Below, one piece after another: positions 29,489-40,631 of a stretch of DNA of 64,000 bases. A program made the translations under genes and the position numbers. Source of the DNA: Lysobacter enzymogenes (GTDB taxonomy: Bacteria > Pseudomonadota > Gammaproteobacteria > Xanthomonadales > Xanthomonadaceae); NCBI RefSeq assembly GCF_900106525.1, contig NZ_FNOG01000009.1, positions 130,001 through 194,000 on the forward strand, written 5' to 3'. Under the pieces are notes generated by a model, which saw nothing but the letters and a program-made list of their open reading frames with translations, had not been told where the DNA came from and did not search any database. How positions within the stretch are numbered: the first letter of the stretch is position 1; every line of letters begins with the position of its first letter.

Positions 29489-29993
29489 AGCTCGCAGAAT
29501 AACCGGTAACGGCTTGTATTGCTTACGAAAATTCGGGGTGCGCGTTCAGATTAACGGCAGCGCAGTCAACGCCGCGCAAGTGCGGCGGCGGCGCGCACTG
29601 ACCGGGCCAGCGCCGGCCTCAGGTCGCCCCGATCGGCCGGCGCTGCCCGGCCGCTTGCCGATCCCGGCCCACCGCTTTCCCCGCGCTCAGCCCCGGCTTT
29701 GCCGTTTCTGGCCGCATCGCACAGCCGCCCCGGGCCGGTTACACAAGCCCTGGAGGCAGGCCTAAATGAATCAATGAGATAGCCCGCACAGTTCGCACTA
29801 ACGGCTTGTCTTGCTTACAAAAATTCAATTGACAGGTTTCAGGTTAATTGCACTCAGCGTTAAGAAGACGTAATTTCGGTGTCAGGGGAAACTGATCGGT
29901 CGTGCAGGGGGCTGCGGACCGATCTCTCGGGGTCTCTCCTAAATAACGATCACCCACCCTCTTCCAGCAAGGAAGTTTTTAGGTAGGGAAGCA
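29489..29993. repeat. 505-bp intergenic region with two direct repeats
   Basis: Nearly identical 27-bp segments (TAACGGCTTGTATTGCTTAC, then AAAATTC) occur at 29508-29534 and 29800-29826, 292 bp apart, two positions differing. They lie upstream of the divergent tamA and TonB receptor genes. They could be regulatory sites or a remnant of a local duplication. I see no gene in the gap. Confidence 0.7.
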
Positions 29994-32921
29994 ATGTCAC
30001 TGCACATTCCAGGAGTCCACTTCGTGAACAGAAAGCATCTCACCGTCGCGGTGTGCACCGCGTTGGTCGGCATGGCCGCGCCTGCGTACGCGCAAGAGCA
30101 GGCCGCCTCGAATTCGGGCGAAGCCATCACCAAGATCGAAACGGTCACCGTAACCGGTTCGCGCATCTCCAACCCGAACGTGGTCTCCGCGCAGCCGGTC
30201 AGCGTGCTGACCGCCGAGGACATCAAGGCCACCGGCGCGGTCAACATCGGCGACGTGCTGACCACGATGCCGGCGCTGGCGACCTCCTTCACCATGGGCA
30301 ACTCCGGCCGCTTCATCGGCACCGCCGGCATCTCCATGCAGGATCTGCGCAACCTCGGCACCCAGCGCACGCTGGTGCTGGTCAACGGCCGCCGCATGGT
30401 CGGCGCCATGGCCGGCGACACCGCGGTCGACACCAACCTGATCCCGGCCGACTGGATCGAGCGCGTGGAAATCATCACCGGCGGCGCGTCGGCGGTGTAC
30501 GGCGCCGACGCGGTCTCCGGCGTGATCAACTTCATCCTGAAGAAGAAGTACGAAGGCGTGAACCTGCACGCCCAGTACGGCAGCAGCCAGCACGGCAGCT
30601 TCGGCAAGTCGCTGTTCGCGGTCACCGCCGGCACCAACTTCGCCGACGACCGCGGCAACATCGCCGCCTCGCTTGAGCACGCGCGCCAGGATGCGCTGGA
30701 ATTCCGCGACCGCTTCGGCAACGAAGACCTGGTCACGATCAACACCCCGGGCGGCAAGTACGCGCGTTCGTACTTCAAGAACGGCGGCTCCTACGAGTTC
30801 ACCACCGGTGGCGTGTTCTCGCGCACCGGCAGCTTCAGCAACCCGGCCAACCTGTACGTGTTCAATCCGGACGGCACCTACCGTCCGCTGCGCATCGACG
30901 GCCTGCGCGACACCGGCCGCCGCCGCTGCACCGATTGCGACCACAACGACAGCAACCGCGCCAACCAGCTGCAGCCCAAGTACGACCGCACCACGTTCAA
31001 CACGGCCGGCAGCTTCGACATCAACGAGAACCACCGCCTGTACATGGAAGGTCTGTACAACCAGGCCAACTCCAAGTCGCTGGGCACCGCGGCGTTCAAC
31101 ACCTTCGGCACCTACGGCGGCCACTTCATCGATCCGGACAACGCCTACGTCTCGCCGGCGCTGAACGCGCTGACCGGCGGCCAGGGCTTCGTCGTTTCGC
31201 GCGACGACTTCGATTCGGGCCGTCGCGGCGAAGACACCAAGCGCAAGACCATGCGCCTGGTCCTCGGCGCCGAAGGCGTGCTGGGCAGCAAGGGCGACTG
31301 GCAGTACGACGCCTCGGTCAACTACGGCCGCACCCACGAGACCCGCGAGAACTTCAACAACCGCTACATGGAACGCTTCTACGCGGGCCTGGACGCGGTC
31401 GACAACGGTTCGGGCAAGATCGTCTGCCGCTCGCAGGTCGATCCGACCTCGGTCAACTCCAACCTCGGCACCACGATCTCCGCCGAGACCGCCGCCAGCT
31501 GTATTCCGTTCAAGATCTTCGGCGACGGCGCCATCAGCCAGGCCGCGCGCGACTGGTTCAACGTCACCACCAAGTCCAAGACCCGTCTGAGCCAGTTCGT
31601 GGCCGGCGGCTCGCTGGTCAACAACAACCTGTTCGAGCTGCCCGCCGGCCCGGTCAGCCTGGCCACCGGCCTGGAATACCGCCGCGAGACCAGCGAACAG
31701 ATCAACGATCCGCTGGACAAGGCAGGCCTGACCTTCCTCAACGCCATCCCCGATTCGCGCGGCAGCTACAACGTGCGCGAGCTGTGGATCGAAACCGCGG
31801 TGCCGCTGCTGCACGATCTGCCGCTGATCAAGAACATGACCCTCGGCGGCGCGGTCCGTTTCTCGGACTACGACACAATCGGCAACACCCGCGCCTGGCG
31901 CTACAACCTGGACTGGGCGATCAACGACAGCCTGCGTCTGCGCGGTAACGCCTCCTCCGCGGTGCGCGCGCCGAACATCGGCGAACTGTTCGGCGGCCAG
32001 AGCCAGAACTTCCTGATCCTCGACGATCCCTGCGACGCGCAGCAGATCGGCCGCGGCAAGGATCCGGCCGTGCGCCGCGCCAACTGCGCCGCGCTGGGCC
32101 TGCCGGCCAACTTCACCGATCAGGTGACCGGCAGCAACGAAGGCCTGTCGGGCAGCAACCCGGACCTGGAACCGGAAACCGGCAAGACCTGGACCTACGG
32201 TTTCGTGTTCACCCCGACCTTCCTGGAAGGCTTCAGCCTCAACGTCGACTACTGGAAGATCAAGCTGCGCAACGCCATTTCCTCGCTCGACTTCGAGCAG
32301 ATGGCCCAGCGCTGCGTCGATAACGTCGGCGGCATCAACAACACGTACTGCGCCAACGTGCAGCGCCGCGCCGACGGCCAGATCTCGTTCGTGACCGCGA
32401 CCCTGCAGAACATCGCGGCGCGCGAGACCGACGGCATCGACATCGGCGCCAGCTACTCGCACGACTTCTACGGCGGCAAGATGTCCTGGCAGCTGGACGC
32501 CACCCGCACCCTGAACTACACCGACTATCCGTTCCAGACCTCGCCGGACGAGAAGGTGGAGTACCTGGGCGCGCTGGGCTATCCGAAGTGGAAGGCCGTC
32601 GCCAGCGTGAACTATAAACGCGACAACTGGGACGCTTCGTGGAGCACCCGCTTCGTCTCGGGCGTCGCCCGTCAGACCGACTGGGACACCTACAAGGCCG
32701 ACCCGCTGTTCCTGGCTCCGGCCAAGGCCGGCTCGGGCACCGTGCACGACGTGCGCGTGAGCTACGACTTCGCCGACACCGGCTGGAACGTCTACGGCGG
32801 CATCACCAACCTGTTCGACTCCGATCCGCCGCTGGCGATGTACGGCAACACCTTCGGCTCCGGCGTGTACGACACCATCGGCCGCGCTTACTACCTGGGC
32901 GTCAACTACAAGTTCCGTTGA
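29994..32921 (+). CDS. TonB-dependent outer membrane receptor
   Basis: This protein of about 975 residues has a signal peptide (KHLTVAVCTALVGMAAPAYA) and a TonB box-like ETVTVTGSRI. A plug domain follows (GTQRTLVLVNGRRMVGAM; GGASAVYGADAVSGVINFIL). The long barrel ends GVNYKFR with aromatic/basic terminal residues. Receptors of this type import oligosaccharides, peptides or siderophores; the ligand is not evident. Two starts are plausible: the ATG at 29994 with AGGGA upstream, and a GTG at 30024 (CAGGAG upstream) that gives a more classical signal peptide. No TonB/ExbBD genes lie nearby. Confidence 0.94.
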   Translation: MSLHIPGVHFVNRKHLTVAVCTALVGMAAPAYAQEQAASNSGEAITKIETVTVTGSRISNPNVVSAQPVSVLTAEDIKATGAVNIGDVLTTMPALATSFTMGNSGRFIGTAGISMQDLRNLGTQRTLVLVNGRRMVGAMAGDTAVDTNLIPADWIERVEIITGGASAVYGADAVSGVINFILKKKYEGVNLHAQYGSSQHGSFGKSLFAVTAGTNFADDRGNIAASLEHARQDALEFRDRFGNEDLVTINTPGGKYARSYFKNGGSYEFTTGGVFSRTGSFSNPANLYVFNPDGTYRPLRIDGLRDTGRRRCTDCDHNDSNRANQLQPKYDRTTFNTAGSFDINENHRLYMEGLYNQANSKSLGTAAFNTFGTYGGHFIDPDNAYVSPALNALTGGQGFVVSRDDFDSGRRGEDTKRKTMRLVLGAEGVLGSKGDWQYDASVNYGRTHETRENFNNRYMERFYAGLDAVDNGSGKIVCRSQVDPTSVNSNLGTTISAETAASCIPFKIFGDGAISQAARDWFNVTTKSKTRLSQFVAGGSLVNNNLFELPAGPVSLATGLEYRRETSEQINDPLDKAGLTFLNAIPDSRGSYNVRELWIETAVPLLHDLPLIKNMTLGGAVRFSDYDTIGNTRAWRYNLDWAINDSLRLRGNASSAVRAPNIGELFGGQSQNFLILDDPCDAQQIGRGKDPAVRRANCAALGLPANFTDQVTGSNEGLSGSNPDLEPETGKTWTYGFVFTPTFLEGFSLNVDYWKIKLRNAISSLDFEQMAQRCVDNVGGINNTYCANVQRRADGQISFVTATLQNIAARETDGIDIGASYSHDFYGGKMSWQLDATRTLNYTDYPFQTSPDEKVEYLGALGYPKWKAVASVNYKRDNWDASWSTRFVSGVARQTDWDTYKADPLFLAPAKAGSGTVHDVRVSYDFADTGWNVYGGITNLFDSDPPLAMYGNTFGSGVYDTIGRAYYLGVNYKFR

Positions 32922-32964
32922 TGCGTAGGTAACGGCGAGGGTTTTTCGCCGAAGCTGATGAAAG

Positions 32965-32995
32965 GAGGGCCGGCGCAAGCCGGCCCTCTTTTTTT
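32965..32995 (+). terminator. Rho-independent terminator of the TonB receptor gene
   Basis: A perfect 10-bp stem GAGGGCCGGC/GCCGGCCCTC with GCAA loop is followed by a run of T residues, 43 bp after the receptor stop. Confidence 0.92.
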
Positions 32996-33051
32996 ATCCG
33001 TCGCCGGCCGGGCAGGCGGCGCGAGAGGCGGGGGATGATTTTGCAGGCGCG

Positions 33052-33081
33052 AAAAAAAGGCCGGCGAATGCCGGCCTTTTT
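33052..33081 (-). terminator. Bidirectional terminator downstream of glyS
   Basis: A GGCCGGC/GCCGGCC stem with GAAT loop is flanked by A7 on one side and T5 on the other. On the minus strand it ends the glyS transcript, 23 bp after its stop; on the plus strand it is a second terminator for the receptor gene. Confidence 0.88.
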
Positions 33082-33103
33082 GCTTGCGGCGCGATCGCCG
33101 CGA

Positions 33104-35191
33104 TCAGATCGACAAATGCTCGATCGCCGCGACGCTGCCCAACCGGTCGGACAGGCGCTTGAGCAGGGCCAGGCGGTTGTTGCGCACCGCCGCGTCGTCG
33201 ACGTTGACCATGACCTTGTCGAAGAACGCGTCCACCTGCGGCCGCAGCCGCGCCAGGCGGCCGAGCACGGCGACGTAGTCGCGCCCGGCCAGCAGCGGGT
33301 CGGTATCGGCGATGGCGGCGTCGACCGCTTCGGCCAGTTCGCGCTCGGCCGGTTCGGCGAACAGCGCCGGGTCGATGGCGTCGGGCACTTCGCCTTCGAC
33401 CTTCTTGAGGATGTTGCGGCTGCGTTTGTTGGCGGCGGCGAGGGCTTCGGCTTCGGGGAGCTTGGCGAATTCGGCGATGGCGGTGAGGCGGCGGTCGAAG
33501 TCGAGCAGCGAGCCGTGGGCCACGGCGCTGACCGCTTCCAACTGCGCCATCGCGATGCCGCGCTCGCCGTAGTAGTTGCGCAGGCGGTCGTAGACGAATT
33601 CGCTCAGCTCGTTCAAGGCGTCCGCGTCGTCGCTGCCCGGCTTGCGCAACGGCTGCGACTTGATCGCCTCGTCCAGCAGCGCGCGCAGCGACAGGTCGAG
33701 CCCGCCTTCCAGCAAAGTACGCGCCAGACCCAACGCATTGCGCCGCAAGCTGAAAGGATCCTTGTTGCCAGTCGGCTTCAAGCCCGCAGCGAAGCCGCCC
33801 GCGAGCGTATCCAAGCGCTCGGCGATGGCGACCACGCGGCCCAGCGTCGACGGCGCGATCGCGTCGCCGGCGAAGCGCGGCATGTAGGCCTCGTCGATCG
33901 CATCGGCGACTTCCACGCTCTCGCCCGCCGCCTTGGCGTAATACCGCCCGGCGATGCCCTGCAGTTCCGGGAATTCGTTGACCATGCGCGATTGCAGGTC
34001 GTTCTTCGACAGCGCCGCGGCACGCTCGGCCTGCTGCGGGTCAGCGCCGGTCTGCGCGGCGATGGACTGCGCCAGCGCCGTCACCCGCGCGACCTTGTCG
34101 GCCACGCTGCCGAGCTTGTCCTGGTACTTGACCGTCTTGAGCCCCTCGCCCATCGACGTCAGGCCCTGCTTGAGGTCTTCGTCGAAGAAGAACTTGGCGT
34201 CGGCGAAGCGCGGGCGGATCACCCGCTCGTAGCCCTTGCGCACCTCACGCGGGTCGCGGCTTTCGATGTTGGCCACGCCGACGAAGCGCTCGGTCAGCTG
34301 CCCCGCGGCGTCGAGCACCGGGAAGAATTTCTGGTTGGCTTCCATCGTCGCGATCAGCGCTTCCTGCGGCACCGCGAGGAATTCGCGCTCGAAGCTGCAG
34401 GCCACCGCGACCGGCCATTCGGTCAGGCCGTTGACCTCTTCCAGGATGCCTTCGTCGATGCGCGCGCGGCCGCCGTCGGCGCTCGCCGCGGCTTCGACTT
34501 CGCGCACGATGCGCTCGCGGCGCTCGTCCGGATCGACCAGCACGCAGGCGCCGCGCAGCGATTCGACATAGTCCTGCGGCACCGAGAACCACACCGGCTT
34601 GTCGTGCATGAAGCGGTGGCCGCGGCTCATGCGGTCGCTGCTCACGCCCAGCACGTCGGCCGGCACCACGTCCTTGCCCAGCAGCAGCACCAGCCAATGC
34701 ACCGGACGGGCGAAGCCGTAATCGTGGTCGCCCCAACGCATCGGCTTGGGAATCGGCATCGCCGCCAGCGCCTCGCGCACGACCTCGGCCAGCAGGCTGG
34801 CGGTGTCGGCGCCGGGCTTGACCGCGCGGTGGACGAAGCGCTCGCCCTTGGCGTCGCTGGTCTTGTCCAACTGCGTCCACTCGACCCCGGCCTTGGCCGC
34901 GAAGCCCTGCAGCGCCTTGGTCGGCTGGCCGTCGGCGTCGAGCGCGATGTTGAGGTAGGGGCCGAGCACTTCGCTGCGCTGTTCGGGCTGCTGGGTGTCG
35001 ACCGCGCTCAGCAGCACGGCCAGGCGGCGCGGCGTGTACAGCGGCTTGGCGCCGTTGCGGTCGAAACCGATGCCGCGCTTGTGCAGGCCGTCGAGCACGC
35101 CGTCGAAGAAGGCCTGGGCCAGGCCCGGCAGCGCCTTGACCGGCAGTTCTTCGGTGCCCAGTTCGATCAGGAGGGGTTGGGTCGTGCTCAT
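33104..35191 (-). CDS. glyS: Glycyl-tRNA synthetase beta subunit
   Basis: This 695-residue protein has the standard length and starts [21 protein letters not shown]. It contains the GFxRPVHWL motif ([15 protein letters not shown]), [14 protein letters not shown], and the HD-like and DALR-like C-terminal regions. It is the beta subunit of the bacterial alpha2beta2 glycyl-tRNA synthetase, which binds tRNA. glyQ lies 117 bp upstream on the same strand; the gap includes a GC-rich palindromic sequence. Confidence 0.97.
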   Translation of the reverse strand: MSTTQPLLIELGTEELPVKALPGLAQAFFDGVLDGLHKRGIGFDRNGAKPLYTPRRLAVLLSAVDTQQPEQRSEVLGPYLNIALDADGQPTKALQGFAAKAGVEWTQLDKTSDAKGERFVHRAVKPGADTASLLAEVVREALAAMPIPKPMRWGDHDYGFARPVHWLVLLLGKDVVPADVLGVSSDRMSRGHRFMHDKPVWFSVPQDYVESLRGACVLVDPDERRERIVREVEAAASADGGRARIDEGILEEVNGLTEWPVAVACSFEREFLAVPQEALIATMEANQKFFPVLDAAGQLTERFVGVANIESRDPREVRKGYERVIRPRFADAKFFFDEDLKQGLTSMGEGLKTVKYQDKLGSVADKVARVTALAQSIAAQTGADPQQAERAAALSKNDLQSRMVNEFPELQGIAGRYYAKAAGESVEVADAIDEAYMPRFAGDAIAPSTLGRVVAIAERLDTLAGGFAAGLKPTGNKDPFSLRRNALGLARTLLEGGLDLSLRALLDEAIKSQPLRKPGSDDADALNELSEFVYDRLRNYYGERGIAMAQLEAVSAVAHGSLLDFDRRLTAIAEFAKLPEAEALAAANKRSRNILKKVEGEVPDAIDPALFAEPAERELAEAVDAAIADTDPLLAGRDYVAVLGRLARLRPQVDAFFDKVMVNVDDAAVRNNRLALLKRLSDRLGSVAAIEHLSI

Positions 35192-35308
35192 GCGGTGGCC
35201 TTTGCGGTGTCGCCGCGCGTCCTGCGGACGGCGCCGTGGAGTTTCTTGGTGTGCTTGTTGCCCTCACCCCAACCCCTCTCCCGCAGGCGGGCGAGGGGCT
35301 TCGGAGCG

Positions 35309-36244
<936 letters not shown>

Positions 36245-36363
36245 GGTCTGGTCTGCGCTGCGGCAAAGCGGGTTAGTATAGCGGCGAGCCCTGTAATTTC
36301 AGGACTTTGCCCCCATTGTCGGTCCATTATTGGCGCTCCCCCCGCCGTGCCCGCCAACGCCCC

Positions 36364-37089
36364 GTGAAGCCGCCCTTCCTGATCCTCGAGACCGGCCAGC
36401 CGGTCCCCTCCATGCGCCGCCACCGCGGTTTTCCGCATTGGATCCGCGTCGCCGCCGGCTTGGGCCGGGACGAGGCGGTGGTGGTCAATGTCGAAGCCGG
36501 CGACGAACTGCCGGGCCGCGACGGTTTCGCCGGGGCCATCGTCACCGGTTCCGGCGCGATGGTCACCGACCGCGCCCAGTGGAGCGAACGCAGCGCGCAG
36601 TGGCTGCGCGACGCCGCCCACGCCGGGCTGCCGCTGTTCGGCATCTGCTACGGCCACCAATTGCTGGCGCATGCGCTCGGCGGCGAGGTCGGCAACCATC
36701 CGGGCGGGCGCGAGATGGGCACCGTGCATCTCGAACTGCATCCCACCGCCGCGGCCGACCCGCTGTTCGCCGGGCTGCCGGCCAGCTTTCCGGCCCAGGC
36801 CACCCATTTGCAGACGGTGCTGCGCGCGCCCGAGGGCGCGACCGTGCTGGCGCGCTCGCATCACGACGCCTGCCACGCCTTTCGCTGGGGCGAGCGCGCC
36901 TGGGGCGTGCAGTTCCACCCCGAATTCAGCGCCGGCCACATGCGCGGCTACGTGCGCGCGCGCCAGGACGCGCTGCGCAGCGAGGGCCTGTGCCCGCGCA
37001 CGGTCGCGCGCGAGGTCAGCGCCGCGCCGCACGCGCGCCGGGTGCTGCGCCGGTTCGTTGGCCATGCGCGCGCATTGCACGGCCGTTGA
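36364..37089 (+). CDS. Class I glutamine amidotransferase-like protein
   Basis: This protein of about 241 residues has the nucleophile elbow FGICYGHQLLA (catalytic Cys) and the VQFHPEFS His-Glu pair, the full triad of class I glutamine amidotransferases. It belongs to the stand-alone group often called GMP synthase-like, not the large GuaA. No synthetase partner gene is adjacent, so the acceptor is unknown. The GTG at 36364 (VKPPFLILETGQPVPSMRRH) is preferred; a longer frame opens with TTG at 36307. Confidence 0.85.
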   Translation: MKPPFLILETGQPVPSMRRHRGFPHWIRVAAGLGRDEAVVVNVEAGDELPGRDGFAGAIVTGSGAMVTDRAQWSERSAQWLRDAAHAGLPLFGICYGHQLLAHALGGEVGNHPGGREMGTVHLELHPTAAADPLFAGLPASFPAQATHLQTVLRAPEGATVLARSHHDACHAFRWGERAWGVQFHPEFSAGHMRGYVRARQDALRSEGLCPRTVAREVSAAPHARRVLRRFVGHARALHGR

Positions 37090-37176
37090 GCGCGCCGATC
37101 CCGGCGCGTCCGCGCCGGCATGGCATTTTTCCGCCCGGGACGCCCTGCCCGGCACCGATCCGATGAGCCCGAACCG

Positions 37177-38094
37177 ATGAGCCTGCCGATCCGCAAAGTG
37201 CCGCTGACCCACGGCGCGCAATGGCTGATGCGCGCGATCAACCTGGGCCGGCGCAACCCGCGCGCGATCTTCGGCGCGGCGCTGCTGCTGATCGCGGTGC
37301 TGTACCTGCTGATGGTCGTGTTCACCCTGCCGCTGCAGTTCGGCGAGGCGCCCGACTTCGAAACCGCGGTCACCACCGTAGCCCTGGCCGCGTTGGCCGC
37401 GGTGCTGATCCTGCCGGTGCTGCTGGGCGGGCTGATGCACGTGATCCGCGAGGCCGAGAACGGCCGGCCGACCCGCGCGCGCGACCTGTTCGCGCCGCTG
37501 CGCCTGCACAAGGCGCTGCCGTTGGCGCTGCTGGGCATGATCCAGATCGCTTTGGCGCTGATCTGCGGCTCGCTGCTGGTGTGGGCCACCGGCGCGGACT
37601 ACTGGCCGCAGTACCAGGAGATGGTGCGCGGCGCGATCACCGGCCGCATCACCACCGTGCCCACCGCCGAGCAGCCGGCGCTGGTCGCGCTGGCGCAGCT
37701 GCTGTTCTATTACTTCAGCACCGCGGTGGTGCTGGTGTCGGTGCCGCAGATCATGTTCTCCGGGCTGGGCCTGTCGGATGCGGTCAAGCGCAGCTTCGGC
37801 GCGTCGCTGTGGAACCTGGGCGCGTACCTGTTCGCGACCATGCTGTTCATGCTCGGGGCGATGATCGCCGGGCTGATGGTCAGCATCGCCGCGCTGGTGG
37901 TGGCGATGCTCGGCGCGGCGGTGACGCCGATGCTCGGCCACCTGCTGGCGTGGCTGCTGTTCGCCGCCTACGGCACCGTGTTCCTGGTGGTGATGTGCGG
38001 CACCTGCTACTACGCCTGGAGCGATGTGTTCGCCGAGGACGGCGATGCCGCGGCGACGCCGGCGCCGGCGCAGCACGACCGGTTCGAAGCCTGA
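37177..38094 (+). CDS. BPSS1780-like integral membrane protein
   Basis: This 305-residue protein starts MSLPIRKVPLTHGAQWLMRA and has about six hydrophobic helices. It matches the BPSS1780 membrane family by its early HGAQWLMRA and FYYFSTAVVLVSVPQIMFSG segments. The family has no known function. It follows the amidotransferase gene by 87 bp and is convergent with the RDD gene, 12 bp away. Confidence 0.82.
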   Translation: MSLPIRKVPLTHGAQWLMRAINLGRRNPRAIFGAALLLIAVLYLLMVVFTLPLQFGEAPDFETAVTTVALAALAAVLILPVLLGGLMHVIREAENGRPTRARDLFAPLRLHKALPLALLGMIQIALALICGSLLVWATGADYWPQYQEMVRGAITGRITTVPTAEQPALVALAQLLFYYFSTAVVLVSVPQIMFSGLGLSDAVKRSFGASLWNLGAYLFATMLFMLGAMIAGLMVSIAALVVAMLGAAVTPMLGHLLAWLLFAAYGTVFLVVMCGTCYYAWSDVFAEDGDAAATPAPAQHDRFEA

Positions 38095-38106
38095 CCCCGC
38101 GCGGCG

Positions 38107-38808
38107 CTACAGCGCGCCGCCGTACAGCGCGTTCTCCAGCCCCGCCTGCAGCGTCCACATCAGCCACACGCACGCGGCCAGCGCCGCGGCCATCTGCAAG
38201 ACCAACCACGCCCAGGCCCACAGCGGCATGCGCGCCGGGCCGCGCACGCTGGCGCCGGCGACGCGGTCGTGCAGGGCCTGGTGCTCGGGCCGCGCTGCGG
38301 CCAGCAGATGGCCGATGTTGAGGGTCAGCCACGACAGCGTGCCGGCGAGATAACGCAGCACCGTACGTGCGGGGCCGAGCGCGCCGCCGTCGCGCGCGAT
38401 CACGTACAGGCCCAGCGCGCGCTTGCCGGGCGTGGCGCGCCACGGCGTGAAGGCGACGAAGGCGGTCTCAAAGACCAGGCCGAACGCGGCATAGGCCAGC
38501 AGCCAACCCAGCGTCAGCGCGGTCAGCGCCGACAGCAGCGCGACCGCGGCGGCATGGGTCTGCGGGTCGGCGCCGAAGCGGCCGGCCAGGCTGCCGAAAT
38601 CCAGATCGTCCAGCGCCGCGGCCGACATCGCCTCGGCCATGCGCGCGTTGAATTCGGCGTAGGCCTGATCGAGCGCCGCGAGGCGTTCGCGCCACACGCC
38701 GATGCCAAGCGCGGTGACCAGCGCGGCGACGATCGCCGCATCCAGCGACCACGCCGCATAACGCGGCCAGAACCCGGCCGGCGGCGACGCCGCGCCGGGC
38801 GCGCTCAC
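38107..38808 (-). CDS. RDD family membrane protein
   Basis: This 233-residue protein has an N-terminal FWPRYAAWSLDAAIVAALVT helix (a degenerate RDD signature), TPGKRALGLYVI, and four predicted helices. The GTG start at 38808 overlaps the tatC stop by four bases, so translation is coupled to tatC. RDD proteins are poorly understood membrane proteins, some linked to transport. Its attachment to the tat operon is notable. Confidence 0.83.
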   Translation of the reverse strand: MSAPGAASPPAGFWPRYAAWSLDAAIVAALVTALGIGVWRERLAALDQAYAEFNARMAEAMSAAALDDLDFGSLAGRFGADPQTHAAAVALLSALTALTLGWLLAYAAFGLVFETAFVAFTPWRATPGKRALGLYVIARDGGALGPARTVLRYLAGTLSWLTLNIGHLLAAARPEHQALHDRVAGASVRGPARMPLWAWAWLVLQMAAALAACVWLMWTLQAGLENALYGGAL

Positions 38809-39590
38809 GATCCGTGCGCGTCGTCGGCCGGACGCGCTCGCTCGCTGGCGACCCACTTGGCGGCGATGATGCCCAGCTCGTAGAGCACGCACATCGGAAT
38901 CGCCAGCATCAGCTGCGAGACCACGTCGGGCGGAGTGATGACCGCGGCGATGATGAAGATGCCGACGATGGCGTAACCGCGCGCTTCCTTGAGCTGGGCC
39001 GGCGTCACCCAGCCGAGCAGGGCCAGGATCACCAGCGCCACCGGCACTTCGAAGCTGATGCCGAAGGCCAGGAACAGGACCAGGACGAAGTCGAGGTAGG
39101 CGTTGATGTCGGTCATCATCGACACGCCGACCGGCGTGACCTTGACCAGGAAGCCGAACACCGACGGCAACACCAGGAAGAACGCGAACGCGCAGCCTGC
39201 GTAGAACAGCACCAGCGCCGACACCAGCAGCGGCAGGGCCAGGCGCTTCTCGCGCTTGTACAGGCCCGGCGCGACGAAGGCCCAGGCCTGGTACAGCAGC
39301 CACGGCATCGAAATCATCAGCGCGGCGAAGAACGCCAGCTTCAACGGCGCGGCGAACGGCGAAGCCACTTCCACCGCGATCAGCTGACTGCCGGCCGGCA
39401 GCTTGGCCAGCAGCGGCGTGGCCAGGAAGTGGTAGAGCTTATTGGCGAACGGCAGCAGGCAGACCAGCACCACCATCAGCCCGGCGACGCCGCGCAGCAG
39501 GCGCGCGCGCAGTTCGATCAGGTGATCGAGCAGGCGCGGCTCGGGCGAGTAATCGTTGGGATCGCCGGAGCGGGAATCAGCGTCGCTCAT
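38805..39590 (-). CDS. tatC: Sec-independent protein translocase TatC
   Basis: This 261-residue protein has six membrane helices and the conserved LLDHLIELRARLLR at the N-terminus, which is the signal-peptide binding region. It also has YQAWAFVAPGLYKREKR and FGISFEVPVALVILALLGWV. TatC recognises twin-arginine signals and, with TatA and TatB, exports folded proteins. It overlaps tatB by 14 bp and the RDD gene by four. Confidence 0.97.
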   Translation of the reverse strand: MSDADSRSGDPNDYSPEPRLLDHLIELRARLLRGVAGLMVVLVCLLPFANKLYHFLATPLLAKLPAGSQLIAVEVASPFAAPLKLAFFAALMISMPWLLYQAWAFVAPGLYKREKRLALPLLVSALVLFYAGCAFAFFLVLPSVFGFLVKVTPVGVSMMTDINAYLDFVLVLFLAFGISFEVPVALVILALLGWVTPAQLKEARGYAIVGIFIIAAVITPPDVVSQLMLAIPMCVLYELGIIAAKWVASERARPADDAHGS

Positions 39591-40110
39591 CGTTCGGCGT
39601 CTGCGCGGTGGAGGGGCGGTAATCGGGTTGCGAAGCGCCGTGGTAATCCGGGTGCGCGGGCTCGGCGGCCGACGCTTGCGGCGGCGCGGCATGGTCGAGG
39701 GCGGTCGGCTCGGGCGAAGCGGCGTGCGCCGGCTCGGCCTGCGGCGCGTCGGCCGGCGCGGCGTGTTCGTCCTGCGCGCCGGCGGCCTGCGCATCCGCCG
39801 CCGCGGCAGTGGTGCCGGCAGCGGCGACGCGCTGGTTCAGATCCTCGGCGCCCTCGCGCAGGATCTGGCCGCTGTCGCGCAGTTGCTGCTGCGCCGAGCG
39901 CAGCTCGTCCTGGGCCTGGCGCAGGCTGCGCTTGAGGTCTTCGTCGGCGAGTTCGCGCTCGAGCTCGGACTTGACCGAATACCACTGCGCGCGCGCGCGC
40001 CGCACCCACAGCCCGGCGAAGCGCGCGGCCTTGGGCAGGCGCTCGGGCCCGAGCACGATCAGGGCCACGATCGCGATCACGAAGACTTCCGAGAAGCCTA
40101 TGTCGAACAT
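39577..40110 (-). CDS. tatB: Sec-independent protein translocase TatB
   Basis: This 177-residue protein begins MFDIGFSEVFVIAIVALIVL and continues GPERLPKAARFAGLWVRRAR, the TatB transmembrane and amphipathic helices with a conserved Glu in the membrane segment. The C-terminal 90 residues are Ala/Pro/Gln-rich and disordered, longer than in many orthologues. It forms the receptor complex with TatC. Confidence 0.96.
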   Translation of the reverse strand: MFDIGFSEVFVIAIVALIVLGPERLPKAARFAGLWVRRARAQWYSVKSELERELADEDLKRSLRQAQDELRSAQQQLRDSGQILREGAEDLNQRVAAAGTTAAAADAQAAGAQDEHAAPADAPQAEPAHAASPEPTALDHAAPPQASAAEPAHPDYHGASQPDYRPSTAQTPNDERR

Positions 40111-40166
40111 GGCTGAGCGGCCGTGCGAAGAGACGGGGAAACGCGGGCGGCGCCGGTCAAGGCCGG

Positions 40167-40388
40167 TCAGCGCTGGCTGCGTTCGTCGTTGCGCGTGGAA
40201 GCGTTGCTGTCGCTGTTGCGCGACTGGTCGTTGAGCTGCTCGGGCTTGTCCTCGTCGGCCATGCCCTTCTTGAAGCCCTTGACCGCCTCGCCGACGTCTT
40301 TGCCGATGTTGCCCAAACGCTTGGTGCCGAACACCAGCACGACGATCAGCAGGACGACGACCCAGTGAATCCAACTCATGCTGCCCAT
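40167..40388 (-). CDS. tatA: Sec-independent protein translocase TatA
   Basis: This 73-residue protein begins [20 protein letters not shown], followed by [20 protein letters not shown], the FGxxxLxxxGxxxGxxxxxFK signature of TatA. It forms the channel oligomer of the Tat system. The ATG at 40388 is chosen; an internal ATG three codons on (MSWIHW) is also possible. It is the first gene of the tat operon. Confidence 0.96.
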   Translation of the reverse strand: MGSMSWIHWVVVLLIVVLVFGTKRLGNIGKDVGEAVKGFKKGMADEDKPEQLNDQSRNSDSNASTRNDERSQR

Positions 40389-40631
40389 GGCGGTGTCCTG
40401 TAGAAACCTGTTGATGAACCTGCGGGTGGAAATGCGTCGCCGGCTGGTCCGATCAGCGGGCCCGCGGCCCGGCACACCAAGGGCGCGCGGGACCGGGATC
40501 GCGAGGATACCGCAACCGCGTTGGGCCGGTGTTGCGCGCAGCCGCGCAAACGCGGGAAAAACCGCGGCATAGGCCATCGGTCACGCACCGCGACGGACGC
40601 TGCGTCCGCCGCGCCCGCGCGGTACGGCCGT

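Noticed and set aside
24008-29509. Open frame of 1833 codons on the plus strand
   Set aside because: It is antisense to tamB and tamA; long antisense frames arise from the high GC and the codon bias. Its translation is Arg/Ala/Gly-rich with no domain.
29997-32978. Open frame of about 990 codons on the minus strand
   Set aside because: It mirrors the TonB receptor gene, which has a complete family pattern and a terminator on the plus strand.
35192-35308. T-box or riboswitch between glyQ and glyS
   Set aside because: Only a generic GC-rich palindrome is visible; no T-box core or glycine aptamer motif was found there.
37150-38076. Long minus-strand frame over the BPSS1780-like gene
   Set aside because: It is the antisense shadow of a clear membrane protein gene and has His/Gln/Arg-rich low-complexity translation.
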